Of a stretch of DNA of 42,308 nucleotides, positions 1 through 8,062 are shown piece after piece. Source of the stretch: an uncultured Acetatifactor sp. (GTDB lineage: Bacteria; Bacillota; Clostridia; Lachnospirales; Lachnospiraceae); NCBI GenBank assembly GCA_910585665.1, contig CAJUFI010000035.1, positions 1 to 42,308 of the forward strand. The letters are read 5' to 3'. Within the stretch, counting starts at the first letter, position 1; the number at the start of each line of letters is the position of its first letter. The position numbers and the translations under genes are program-made. A model generated the notes under the pieces. It worked only from the letters and a program-made list of their open reading frames with translations, had not been told where the DNA came from and searched no databases.

Positions 1-96
1 TCGTATGCGAACCTGGCAAGCAAGCTTCGTATGCGAACCTGGCAAGCAAGCTTCGCATGCCAACCCAGCAAGCGCGTTTCGTATGCGATAAGGGGC
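1..96. repeat. 26-bp tandem repeat at the window edge
   Basis: Two identical 26-bp units (positions 1-26 and 27-52, beginning TCGTATGCGAACCTGGCAAG) are followed by a diverged third unit and the start of a fourth (TTCGTATGCGATAA). The array may continue upstream of the window. It lies beyond the 3' end of rfbB, and I see no convincing reading frame through it. Other gene ends in this locus carry similar short arrays of unrelated sequence. Confidence 0.8.
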
Positions 97-198
97 CGGC
101 TGCACACGAACCGCAAGGCATGCGGTTTGGCCCGCGGCTGTCTCTGCGCGGATTGCCGCAGGCCGGATACAGGACTTTCACAACAAAACGCGCCAAAT

Positions 199-226
199 GG
201 GAACGATGAAATTCGTCCCCATTTTT
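199..226 (+). terminator. possible rho-independent terminator beyond rfbB
   Basis: An imperfect 8-bp stem (GGGAACGA at 199-206, TCGTCCCC at 213-220) with a 6-nt loop is followed on the plus strand by ATTTTT. It begins about 19 bp past the rfbB stop. The T run is on the plus strand, so it best fits a transcript entering from the left. For minus-strand rfbB transcripts it is only a hairpin with a weak downstream T stretch. A second small stem (AACCGCA/TGCGGTT, about 110-130) lies further on. Confidence 0.35.
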
Positions 227-238
227 CCCCGCATATTC

Positions 239-1321
239 TTACTTTTCATACATATCGGCGTAATATTTCTGGTAATCGCCGCTGGTCACGTTCCGCATCC
301 ACTCCTCATGTTCGAAGAACCACTGGATGGTCCTGCGGATGCCCTCCTTGAACATGGTCTCCGGATACCAACCGATTTCCGCCTTGATCTTGTCAGGGGC
401 GATGGCGTATCTGCGGTCATGTCCTTTCCGGTCCTCCACGTAACTGATCAAGTCCGCGGACACATGCGCCTTTCTGGGGTCATCGTCCGGCAGCATTTCC
501 TGCAGCGTCTCCAGGATGATGTGGATGATCTCGATATTCTGTTTCTCATTGTGCCCGCCTATGTTATAGGTCTCGAACAGCTTTCCCTGCTCCTGCACCA
601 TGTCTATGGCCTTGGCGTGATCCTCCACGTAGAGCCAGTCCCTGACATTTTTGCCGTCCCCGTACACGGGAAGCTTCTTGCCCTGAAGGGCGTTGTTGAT
701 GATCAGCGGAATCAGCTTTTCCGGGAACTGATAGGGGCCGTAGTTGTTGGAGCAGTTGGTGATGTTGGCCGGGAAGTGATAGGTGTCCATGTAGGACTTC
801 ACCAGCATGTCCGATGCCGCCTTGCTGGCGGAATAAGGGCTGTGGGGGTCGTAGGGCGTGGTCTCATAGAAGAAGGCATTGTCGTCATCCGGCAGGGAGC
901 CGTACACCTCGTCCGTGGATACATGGAGGAATTTCTTGCCCTCCCGGAAGCTTCCGTCCGGCAGCTCCCAGGCCGCCTTCGCGCAGTTGAGCATCACGGC
1001 GGTGCCCAGGACGTTAGTCTGGACGAACACCTCCGGATTCCTGATGCTTCTGTCCACATGGCTCTCCGCCGCGAAATGAACCACCCGATCGATCTCGTTC
1101 TCGGCGAATATCCGTGAGACGGCCTCCTTGTCGCAGATGTCCGCCCTGACGAAAGTGTAGTTGGGACGGTCCGCCACGTCCTTCAGGTTCTCCAGATTGC
1201 CGGCGTATGTCAGCAGGTCCACGTTGATGATACGGATGTCGTCGCCGTATTTCCGGAACATATAATGGATATAATTGGAGCCGATGAACCCGGCGCCGCC
1301 TGTCACAAGATAAGTACGCAT
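239..1321 (-). CDS. rfbB: dTDP-glucose 4,6-dehydratase
   Basis: Cytoplasmic extended short-chain dehydrogenase converting dTDP-glucose to dTDP-4-keto-6-deoxyglucose, the branch point for dTDP-rhamnose and dTDP-amino sugars. The 360-aa protein has the family's usual length. Visible motifs are the NAD-binding GGAGFIG at residues 8-14, STDEVYG with the catalytic Asp-Glu pair at 137-138, and the Tyr163/Lys167 pair in YSASK. The ATG follows a GAGGAG ribosome binding site. It is the last gene of the minus-strand block in view. A 98-bp mobile element ends 38 bp upstream of the start and may supply or alter leader sequence. RmlA, RmlC and RmlD are not in the window. The most obvious local use of its product is the WecE aminotransferase at 10.8-11.9 kb. 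Identification is secure; the final sugar is inferred. Confidence 0.95.
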   Translation of the reverse strand: MRTYLVTGGAGFIGSNYIHYMFRKYGDDIRIINVDLLTYAGNLENLKDVADRPNYTFVRADICDKEAVSRIFAENEIDRVVHFAAESHVDRSIRNPEVFVQTNVLGTAVMLNCAKAAWELPDGSFREGKKFLHVSTDEVYGSLPDDDNAFFYETTPYDPHSPYSASKAASDMLVKSYMDTYHFPANITNCSNNYGPYQFPEKLIPLIINNALQGKKLPVYGDGKNVRDWLYVEDHAKAIDMVQEQGKLFETYNIGGHNEKQNIEIIHIILETLQEMLPDDDPRKAHVSADLISYVEDRKGHDRRYAIAPDKIKAEIGWYPETMFKEGIRRTIQWFFEHEEWMRNVTSGDYQKYYADMYEK

Positions 1322-1358
1322 GCTCTACTCCTCACTGTATATGATATTGAATGTCACT

Positions 1359-1466
1359 CTTAGGAATTGTCGGAAAATAACTGCTGCAATTGCTTCAGGC
1401 AAAAGCCCGGAAATACAATAAAAATTGCCATAAACTTGCAGCAGTTATTTGTAGACACTTCCTTAG
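1359..1466 (+). mobile_element. 98-bp MITE-like element, type A copy 1, with CTTAG duplication
   Basis: A 98-bp core (1364-1461) with about 26-bp imperfect terminal inverted repeats is bracketed by direct CTTAG pentamers at 1359-1363 and 1462-1466. One end reads GAATTGTCGGAAAATAA and the other, reverse-complemented, GAAGTGTCTACAAATAA. Both continue into CTGCTGCAA. The core differs from the inverted copy at 25020-25117 at one position of 98. No coding capacity is evident, so it is presumably non-autonomous. It sits between the GH25 gene and rfbB, directly upstream of rfbB. Confidence 0.82.
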
Positions 1467-1510
1467 TATGGCAAAAAACCGCGGATACATTCCCTCTCCC
1501 GGAAGCTTCC

Positions 1511-1554
1511 CCGGCAGAACGGCGCCACATACCCCATTATACGGGTTCTGCCGG
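1511..1554. repeat. 10-bp inverted repeat downstream of the GH25 gene
   Basis: Perfect 10-bp arms, CCGGCAGAAC at 1511-1520 and GTTCTGCCGG at 1545-1554, are separated by 24 nt. A small palindrome, GGAAGCTTCC, lies immediately outside. It is about 100 bp past the GH25 stop codon. It could act as a transcript-end hairpin, but there is no T tract on the minus strand, so I do not call it a terminator. Apart from this and the mobile element, I see nothing in the 329-bp gap at 1322-1650. Confidence 0.5.
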
Positions 1555-1650
1555 AATCTGTCAATCGATAACCCGCCGCAGTCCCGGCGCTTCCCGGGCC
1601 TGTAGGACAATCCGGCGGGCGGGCCGGGCAAAAAGCCTGTTCCCGGGGAA

Positions 1651-4600
1651 TCAATACCCCAGATAACTGATGTTCATGTCCACATTGCCGCTGACGCCGC
1701 TGACGCTGCCAGTGGACCTGTACTGCCACAAATCGTACCTGCCCTTGTAGGTGGGCGCTGCCGCGTACTGGGCAAGCCATATCTTGTAGGAGCTCAGGGA
1801 GCTTGCGTCAAGCTTGCCCTCCAGCCAGGTCTTATTGGAATAGACGCCTGCCGTGTAGCCCGCGTTCTGGATGGTCTGGCAGAAAGCCTTGCAGACAGCA
1901 GTCCGGGTAGCCAAATCAATCTTGTCGCCGCGGCCGCCGCTGGCCTCCACATCCAGGAACACCGGATAGGAAATCTTGTAGTCCTTGATCTGCCCCAGAA
2001 CCATGGACGCTTCCTCCACAGCTTCAATCTCGTCCACCGCCTGGGAGAAGAAGTAAATCCCCACCTTCAGGCCCACGGATGTGGCTCCCTTAATATTGGA
2101 CTCGAACTTCGGATCCACAATCAGCTTGCCCTCCGAGGAGCCTCTGTAGCCGCTGCGGATGATCACATAGGAGACCCCGGAGTTCTTCACGGCGTTCCAG
2201 TCGATGTTCCCGTTCCACTTGGACACGTCGATGCCCATGGTGCCGTTTCCGACTACAAGTGAACCGTCACTGGCGAAATTGTACTTGGCCCCCTGGATGA
2301 CCTGCTCTCCCGTCACCTTGTTGCCGTCCGCCGTAAAATAGTAGACCTTGCCGTTGATGGTCTGCCATCCCGTGTATTTGACATCGGTCTTCACATAGAA
2401 TTTCGCCGCTGTATAGTAGTCGGACCTGACGGCCTCTCTGTATGTATTGTTCTCTGCCACATATATCTGGCGGCCATCCTTGTCCTTCAGCAGCGTCGTT
2501 TTGTCCTCTTTGGGATGCTTCTTCACCGTGACGGCGCAGGTGGCGCTCACTGTCTCCGTGCCCTCCTGACAGTTGACCGTAATGTTGACAGTGCCCTCCG
2601 CCTGGCCGGCGACTGTCACGGTCTTTCCGCTTACGCTGACGGTGGCCTTGGTGACATCCGAGGACGTGGCTGTCACCGTGGCCTGGGTGCCGGCCTGCTG
2701 CAGAAAATCGGCATAATTGACGATGGTTATGTCAGCGGTCTGCGTGGTGTATACCGTCAGGGAGGTCTTATCCAGGCTCAGCGCCAACTTGTCCTTGATG
2801 GTCACTTCTATCACAGTGGTCCCTGCCGTCTCCGGCTTGCCGCCCTCCTTATAGTTGGCCGTTATGGTCAGCTTGGCTTTTCCCACTGCCTTGCCCTGGA
2901 CGGAGACATCCCCCTTGGCATCGATGGTAGCGGTGGCAACTGTGGCGTTGTCAGAGCTGATGATATATTCTATGGCCTTTCCTTCCGTGCCCACGGCCGT
3001 GGCCTTCGCCGCGAACTTCGTCCCCACTCTTCCGGTCAGGGCCGTCGGCGTCACTGTCACGCTCACCTTCGCCAGAGGCTCCGGAGACGGGCTTGGCGAC
3101 GGGGACGGACTGGGGGTTGGGGTTGGGGTCGGGGTCGGCTCCGGGCTGGGCGTCGAGGTCGGCTCTGGGGTTGAGGTCGGCTCCGGGGTCGGCTCTGGGG
3201 TCGAGGTCGGCTCCGGGGTCGGCTCCGGAGACGGGCTTGGCTCCGGCGTTGGAGACGGATCCTCTGCGGAAGGGTCCGTAGGAGCCGACGAATCCGGGGT
3301 CACAGAATCGGAAGGCGCCATCCCTATGGACGAGGACTCCGAGCTGTCCGTAGCCTCGCTGCCTGCCTCGCTCATGCGCAGAAGCCCCTTCCCCATGGCC
3401 AGCGTCATGGGATCCGGTATGATGTTTTTCCCGACTTCCTCATAGGACGCGGACAGCACCTTGCTCTCCACCCACGGCACCGTGTCCTGCAGACTGGACT
3501 CCACCACCACGTCATTCTTCTTCGTGTCCTCCTGCTTGGCGTTCACTTCGCTTTCCTGCTTCACTTCATTGGACACGTCTACCTTGCTATAGGAAATCTC
3601 CTTCTTCACTTCCACGGACTGCTGCTGGGTGGAAATGGCATAGCTGGCATATCTCTCGTCGCTCAGCGACTCCATGGCCACCTTGTAGGTACCGGCCGCG
3701 ATGTCCTTTTTATAGATGATTCCGTCCATATCGTCATCGGACCAGATGGCAGACTTGCCGTCAGGCCCCGTGACCGTCACGGAGAAAGGCACGTTCGCCA
3801 CCAGTTTATCCGTCTTCTTATTGACGAACTTGATCTTCAGATCCTTTTGGATGGAAGTGAAGCTAGGCTGCACGGACACCTGCCTGTCATAACCGCTCTC
3901 CTCATATCCCGGCTTCGGCTCCTCCTCTCCACCGTCCGGAGTGATGGCCGAAGCGGTCAGCTTGGCCAGCTCAGCGTCCGCCACCGCCATCAGGCCCTTC
4001 TCCCCGATGGTGGTGATGCCGTCCAGCTGCTTGCCCACATCGGCGAAATCGGACACCTGTCTGTCCGTGATGCTGGCTTTGACGAAAACGCTCACCGTCA
4101 GAATCACCAGCACAAGCACGCCTAAGCCCGCCGCCACCGTGATCCGATCCATGGCATCCATGCCCCGGAGGAACCTGCCCACAGCCGCCAGGAAGCCCTC
4201 CGGCTGATTCTTCTGCGCATTCCTGGGCTTGCCATCGCCGCTCCTCACAGGCCTGGGCTTGCCATCGCCGCTCCTCACAGGCCTGGAAGCGTAAGGGGCA
4301 TCTTCCCGCCTGTAATATCCTGGCGACCCCTCCTCTTCCTGGCCATAGTAGTCAACATCCTCTTCCATCCCTCCCTCCGTTCCATAGTAGTCATCAGATT
4401 CCCGAAAATCCTCCGCGTAATAATCATCGCGCCTCCGGGAATCCGTCTCATAATACTCATCAGATTCCTCTAGCTCATCCGCCCCATAGTAGTCATGGGA
4501 CTCCTCATAGCCGTCCTCTATTCCGAATCCGCCGAAAGACTCTCCCGAGCCTTCCCTCCCGTAGCCGTCGGCGAACGCCTCCTCATCCTCCTCCGCGGCG

Positions 4601-4917
4601 TAATACTCCCCGGAACCGGCAGGCTCCCAGCTTTCCTCCTCCGCCCCGTATCCTTCGCCGCCCTCCGGTTCCCAGGCTTCGTATCCGTAGCTGCGCCCTC
4701 TTCTTCCGGGCGCTTCCGCATACTCCTCATCCTCATAGTATGCCCCGTCCGCTTCGGATTCCTCCGTCCACTGCCCCTCCGGTTCTTCCTCATCCGCATA
4801 GGGATCCGCCCCGGCGTATCCCTCCTCCGCGCCGTCCCAGTCGTACTCCTGCTCTTCTAGCTCTTCCCAGTCCTGCGCTTTTTTATTAGAATGGCTGAAC
4901 AACTTTTTCATCCTCAA
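1651..4917 (-). CDS. membrane-anchored GH25 lysozyme with Ig-like and wall-binding repeats
   Basis: Predicted peptidoglycan muramidase of 1088 aa acting outside the membrane. Residues 1-235 are extremely acidic and tyrosine-rich with eight YY pairs, followed by a duplicated 10-residue basic motif (RPVRSGDGKP, 212-231). One membrane segment lies near 259-279, giving a type II topology with the acidic region in the cytoplasm. Outside come a carboxypeptidase-regulatory or prealbumin-like segment, a Pro/Thr/Ser/Glu-rich linker, two bacterial Ig-like (Big2-type) domains near 610-800, and two aromatic wall-binding-type repeats near 840-890. The C-terminal GH25 domain (894-1088) has GIDVSKWNG with Asp897 and FLDVEAS with Asp989 and Glu991, the expected catalytic residues. 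The gene has its own promoter and looks monocistronic or cotranscribed with rfbB. Family assignment is secure; the tail's role is unknown. Confidence 0.92.
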   Translation of the reverse strand: MRMKKLFSHSNKKAQDWEELEEQEYDWDGAEEGYAGADPYADEEEPEGQWTEESEADGAYYEDEEYAEAPGRRGRSYGYEAWEPEGGEGYGAEEESWEPAGSGEYYAAEEDEEAFADGYGREGSGESFGGFGIEDGYEESHDYYGADELEESDEYYETDSRRRDDYYAEDFRESDDYYGTEGGMEEDVDYYGQEEEGSPGYYRREDAPYASRPVRSGDGKPRPVRSGDGKPRNAQKNQPEGFLAAVGRFLRGMDAMDRITVAAGLGVLVLVILTVSVFVKASITDRQVSDFADVGKQLDGITTIGEKGLMAVADAELAKLTASAITPDGGEEEPKPGYEESGYDRQVSVQPSFTSIQKDLKIKFVNKKTDKLVANVPFSVTVTGPDGKSAIWSDDDMDGIIYKKDIAAGTYKVAMESLSDERYASYAISTQQQSVEVKKEISYSKVDVSNEVKQESEVNAKQEDTKKNDVVVESSLQDTVPWVESKVLSASYEEVGKNIIPDPMTLAMGKGLLRMSEAGSEATDSSESSSIGMAPSDSVTPDSSAPTDPSAEDPSPTPEPSPSPEPTPEPTSTPEPTPEPTSTPEPTSTPSPEPTPTPTPTPSPSPSPSPSPEPLAKVSVTVTPTALTGRVGTKFAAKATAVGTEGKAIEYIISSDNATVATATIDAKGDVSVQGKAVGKAKLTITANYKEGGKPETAGTTVIEVTIKDKLALSLDKTSLTVYTTQTADITIVNYADFLQQAGTQATVTATSSDVTKATVSVSGKTVTVAGQAEGTVNITVNCQEGTETVSATCAVTVKKHPKEDKTTLLKDKDGRQIYVAENNTYREAVRSDYYTAAKFYVKTDVKYTGWQTINGKVYYFTADGNKVTGEQVIQGAKYNFASDGSLVVGNGTMGIDVSKWNGNIDWNAVKNSGVSYVIIRSGYRGSSEGKLIVDPKFESNIKGATSVGLKVGIYFFSQAVDEIEAVEEASMVLGQIKDYKISYPVFLDVEASGGRGDKIDLATRTAVCKAFCQTIQNAGYTAGVYSNKTWLEGKLDASSLSSYKIWLAQYAAAPTYKGRYDLWQYRSTGSVSGVSGNVDMNISYLGY

Positions 4918-4930
4918 TATCCTTTCCCAA

Positions 4931-4984
4931 TACGGAACTGTAATAATTCCGTAACATTATAGCACCCTTTTCCCGATTCTTCAA
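4931..4984 (-). promoter_or_regulatory. promoter and operator-like palindrome of the GH25 gene
   Basis: On the minus strand, a -35 TTGAAG (4979-4984), 17-bp spacer, and extended -10 TGC-TATAAT (4956-4961) form a strong sigma-A-type promoter. About 3 bp downstream lies a perfect inverted repeat, TACGGAA (4931-4937) and TTCCGTA (4947-4953) with a 9-nt gap, covering the expected transcription start. Its position suggests a repressor site or a 5' hairpin. The GH25 start codon is about 14 bp further on. Confidence 0.65.
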
Positions 4985-5016
4985 GTGACAAAGCCATTTC
5001 TTCATAATTTCTTAAG

Positions 5017-5223
5017 CTACTCGCCAGCAGACAAGAACCAGCCCCTGCCCCAGCTTCCCGCCATGCGGATGTCCTCCACATTCACGAACAGACTCCCGGC
5101 ATATGGCGCGGCGCTGGCTCTATAGAACCTGGCAGACACGAGGAGACACTTCCTCGTCTCCCTGTTTCTCACCTTTGCCGGCCATAAACCGATGGCCAAT
5201 AATTTAGTCAAGCCAAATAACAT
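5017..5223 (-). pseudogene. short reading frame, possible gene remnant (68 codons)
   Basis: An ATG-to-TAG frame of 68 codons ends just upstream of the GH25 promoter. Its second half (residues about 22-68) has high-GC third positions like the genes of this locus, but the first 20 codons are AT-rich and the start lacks a clear ribosome binding site. I recognise no family. It may be the 3' part of a decayed gene continuing the series of fragments at 5.3-5.85 kb, or chance. Confidence 0.25.
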
Positions 5224-5310
5224 GATTCAGCCTGACTAATATAATCATCCGATTGTAATGTTTTATCATCTACCTATAAATGCGTCACTATAATAAGGAT
5301 ATGCATAAAT

Positions 5311-5660
5311 TTACCAAGGTGTATTATGGGAACCGCCTTCGCAGGGATGTCTGGCCCACCTCAGGACTGGGCGTCCCCCATCTGCTACAGCGATTTCCTT
5401 CTGCCCGACCGTCAGCTCCATAAGCCCTTCCTCAGTCCATCCGCTCTTTATAACCCCCCTCCTCTACCCAATCAGCCCAATCACGCTGTCGGGCGCTATT
5501 CCCGCAGTATGGAGCGGGCTCCTTTTCCCTGTTGCTTTATCATGGATTTCTTTGTCGGGATTTCCAGGTTCAATACGATAGCTCTTTCGGATACCCCCGT
5601 CCTCATGCCATTGTTTCGCCACATAGTTCACCGCATGCTCCCCATCCGCCCAAGGCCATC
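5311..5660 (-). pseudogene. decayed coding fragment with in-frame stop
   Basis: Read on the minus strand, one frame has coding-like composition from about 5657 to 5467 (includes NYVAKQWHEDGG and RIEPGNPDKEIHD), meets a TAG at 5464-5466, and continues in the same frame through VIKSGWTEEGLMELTVGQKE to a TAA at 5311-5313. The ATG at 5421 is preceded by a good GAGGAAGGG site, so the last 36 codons could be a small gene of their own. I do not recognise the protein. The single stop inside an otherwise open, coding-like stretch points to a degenerated gene. Confidence 0.35.
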
Positions 5661-5674
5661 AACGCCTTGAATTT

Positions 5675-5846
5675 TTATTTCACCTTATGCATGGCATTCC
5701 TGGCACACCTGTCCATGAACCCGGAAACGAATGCCCTTAAGGTCTCCATCATAAAAACGGCTGCTTCGGGTACCTCTACTCTCAGATACTGCCGCTCAAC
5801 TGCATTCAAAAAATGGCAGATTGGCGCTTTTAATAGGTATATTCAT
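5675..5846 (-). pseudogene. decayed short coding fragment with probable frameshift
   Basis: The minus strand opens with ATG at 5844-5846 (MNIPIKSANLPFFECS, then TGA). An overlapping frame begins at the same place and reads NAVERQYLRVEVPEAAVFMM, then ETLRAFVSGFMDRCARNAMH, to a TAA at 5675-5677. A one-base shift would join them into a protein of about 58 aa. Composition is coding-like, but I recognise no family. It lies directly upstream of the fragment at 5311-5660, probably from the same decayed unit. Confidence 0.33.
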
Positions 5847-5966
5847 TTTTTCAGTACAGTTTGCGGATATTCAAGTATTTCTACATCCTGGACTCCCTTC
5901 TATTTCTTCCCCAGGCTCCAAATTGTGAAAAGAGTATGAAGAATCTTTTTTTTCGTGTTAATAATA

Positions 5967-5995
5967 TAGACTTTCTTCTTCCATAATAGTAAAAT
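5967..5995 (+). promoter_or_regulatory. probable promoter of the SGNH-like gene
   Basis: TAGACT (5967-5972), a 17-bp spacer and TAAAAT (5990-5995) lie about 30 bp upstream of the ATG at 6025, in the only AT-rich stretch near this gene. The gene is the sole plus-strand gene in the first 25 kb, so it needs its own promoter. The match to consensus is moderate. A T8 run at 5945-5953 just upstream could end transcription coming from the left. Confidence 0.42.
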
Positions 5996-6024
5996 AAGAA
6001 AAGGAAAAGAAACGGAGAACACAT

Positions 6025-7179
6025 ATGAAAAACGACAAGCCATCCCAAGATTCCCAGCAGCTCTATAAAATACCGGACCTAGACATCATCGACCTGGAAC
6101 AGGAGCACGCCGCCGACGGCAGCGCCCAGGACTCCCGGCAGGGAGAGGGCACAGACGAAGAAGACGGCATCCGCACAAAAAAGAGGACGCCCCTGTCTTA
6201 CCTGAACCTGCATGTAGTCCTGTTGGTGGTCTTTTTGCTCTTTGTGGCAGGCCTTATCTATAAGATTGCCAACTTTGGCGTGCCCATCAACCTGGACGAG
6301 ATTTTTGCGGACGGGCCGGGGGAATACAGCGACACATTCGACACATTCGTCCCGCTGCTGGACGCGGACAATAACCCGGTCTTCAAGGATTACAGCCAGG
6401 GTTCCCTGATCCTGGCCTTCGGGAACGCGCCTTTTGCCGACGACCGGGACTCCAAGGACAATCTGGTGAACCTGATGCGGGACAAGACCGGCGCAAATAT
6501 CGTCAATTGCTCCATCAGCGGCAGCTATCTGGCCGCCCAGGAAGCGGAGCTGAACGCGGAAACCAACCCCTGGGACATCTTCAATTTCTACTGGCTCTGC
6601 CACATAGCGGCCCAGGATGAGCCGGTCTGCGAACAATATCTGAAGGGACTGGAAATCCTGGGAGACAGCGCCCCGCCGGAAGCAAGGGATGTCTATGATT
6701 TCCTGACCAGCGTAGACCTGAACGAAGTAGACGCAGTCGTAGTCATGTATGACGCCAGCGACTATCTGGCGGGACATGAGATGTACAATGACTTGAACGC
6801 CACAGACCTCACCCAGTTCACGGGCAACACGGAAGCCGGTATTGAATACCTGCAGTATTTTTATCCCAACATCCGCATCATTGTCATGTCCCCCACCTAT
6901 GCCTACGGGCTGGACGAGAACGGCAATTATATCAGCAGCGACATCCAGCGGTATGGCCAGGACGTGCTGAGCACCTATGTCATCAAGCAGTACGCCTCCT
7001 GCGCCTCCCGGAGCGTCACCTTTGTGGACAATCTGTACGGCACCATCACGGAGGATAATGCGGACGAATACCTGACAGACCATCTGCACCTGAACGTAAA
7101 AGGCAGAAAAAAAGTAGCCGAGCGCTTCGATCACGCGCTCAACTACTTTAAGGACGCCGTGTCAGATTCGCCGGAATGA
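6025..7179 (+). CDS. membrane-anchored SGNH-hydrolase-like protein, key residues altered
   Basis: 384 aa: a charged cytoplasmic N-terminus (1-55), one membrane segment near 60-82, and an extracellular domain with the order of an SGNH/GDSL hydrolase. Block I reads FGNAPF (132-137), so the GDS nucleophile serine is replaced by Ala135. Block III reads YDASDY (242-247), where the family has GxND, so the Asn is Ser245. Block V keeps Asp352 and His355 in DHLHLN. With the nucleophile and the oxyanion Asn both missing it is probably inactive as an esterase or uses another mechanism. The paralogue at 14697-15569 keeps all the catalytic residues. The gene stands alone and its 3' end overlaps the convergent gene by 32 bp. 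Ribosome site CGGAGAA precedes the ATG. Fold is likely; function unknown. Confidence 0.72.
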   Translation: MKNDKPSQDSQQLYKIPDLDIIDLEQEHAADGSAQDSRQGEGTDEEDGIRTKKRTPLSYLNLHVVLLVVFLLFVAGLIYKIANFGVPINLDEIFADGPGEYSDTFDTFVPLLDADNNPVFKDYSQGSLILAFGNAPFADDRDSKDNLVNLMRDKTGANIVNCSISGSYLAAQEAELNAETNPWDIFNFYWLCHIAAQDEPVCEQYLKGLEILGDSAPPEARDVYDFLTSVDLNEVDAVVVMYDASDYLAGHEMYNDLNATDLTQFTGNTEAGIEYLQYFYPNIRIIVMSPTYAYGLDENGNYISSDIQRYGQDVLSTYVIKQYASCASRSVTFVDNLYGTITEDNADEYLTDHLHLNVKGRKKVAERFDHALNYFKDAVSDSPE

Positions 7180-7945
7180 CCAGCTCCACCTCCGGATCCC
7201 GGTAGATGACATAGCCGTCCGTCTCCTGGAAGGGAATCCAGCCATAGCTCTCCGGGCTTGCCGTGACTTCCTGTCCTGTGGGGAATATCACATAGTGGCA
7301 GCCCGCCTGCCTGGCCAGAGGCACCAGCTCTTCCATGTCGATGACTTCCCGCTCCATGGCGTCGCAGAGGGCATTATCATGGCCCCAGGACTTCATCACC
7401 ATCTCCCGGCCATAGGGCATGCAGGTGGTGGGGGAATACTGCCGGACATAGGGCGTCAGCTCCAGTGGAAACGCCGCCATGACCTCCCGCCCCGGCACCT
7501 GGATGACGTTGCAGATATGAATCACGGCCTCCGGCATGTGGTATAAATTCTCCGCCCGGGAAAACCGGGGGCTGCTGTACATGAACCCTCCGGATACGGC
7601 GATGGCTCCCACCATGCACAGGGCGGCCAGGTCCGCCCGGAGTTTTTTCCCGCCCCGCGCCAGCTGGCCGTAGACGCACACGCAGACATAGGCAATGGTG
7701 GCGCTGACAGGGAGCAGCCACAGAATCCGCCAGTAAATGTCGCTCCCCACCACGCCGTGCACCAGCTTCACGGACAGGGGGTTGAAGTACACCAGCAGCA
7801 AGGCTATCGGCACATAGAGGAACAGAATCCTGACATGCATCCTTTTCTCATTGATCCACAGGTATATCAGGGATATCAGATACCATATCACGATCATCCC
7901 TGTCCCCATGTAATTCCGGAACAGTTCCATCACATCACTCCACAT
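7148..7945 (-). CDS. membrane protein of unknown function
   Basis: 265 aa with about four hydrophobic segments in the N-terminal half, then an extracytoplasmic domain of about 140 aa beginning near the SSPRFSRAENLYHMPE stretch. The C-terminal part (HYVIFPTGQEV) resembles the soluble tails of large GT-C-type membrane proteins that end in a small Rossmann-like segment, but I recognise no named family. I choose the ATG at 7945 because GGAGGAG lies 5-6 nt upstream; an upstream GTG at 8011 is possible. It follows the DUF6077-like gene and is probably the last gene of the long minus-strand unit. It may work with the two membrane proteins before it. Its stop lies inside the convergent SGNH-like gene. 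Confidence 0.7.
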   Translation of the reverse strand: MWSDVMELFRNYMGTGMIVIWYLISLIYLWINEKRMHVRILFLYVPIALLLVYFNPLSVKLVHGVVGSDIYWRILWLLPVSATIAYVCVCVYGQLARGGKKLRADLAALCMVGAIAVSGGFMYSSPRFSRAENLYHMPEAVIHICNVIQVPGREVMAAFPLELTPYVRQYSPTTCMPYGREMVMKSWGHDNALCDAMEREVIDMEELVPLARQAGCHYVIFPTGQEVTASPESYGWIPFQETDGYVIYRDPEVELVIPANLTRRP

Positions 7946-8062
7946 AACTCCTCCGTTGATTTCTGTCACTGCCGCTTTCCCAGCAGCCAGTCCTTTCCTA
8001 TCTCCCGACACTCCCCGGACAGCCGCTTGTCCGGCACGACAGCCCCATTGCGCTTCACGGTT

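Noticed and set aside
1367..1666. Small protein shared by 1.4 kb and 25.1 kb (MSENNCCNCF...)
   Set aside because: The shared part is just the translation of the repeated 98-bp element. The rest differs, and no start site is evident.
5326..5939. Plus-strand frames of 114 and 135 codons
   Set aside because: The minus strand of the same stretch has better coding composition, and these translations are rich in His, Pro and Ser as expected of shadows.
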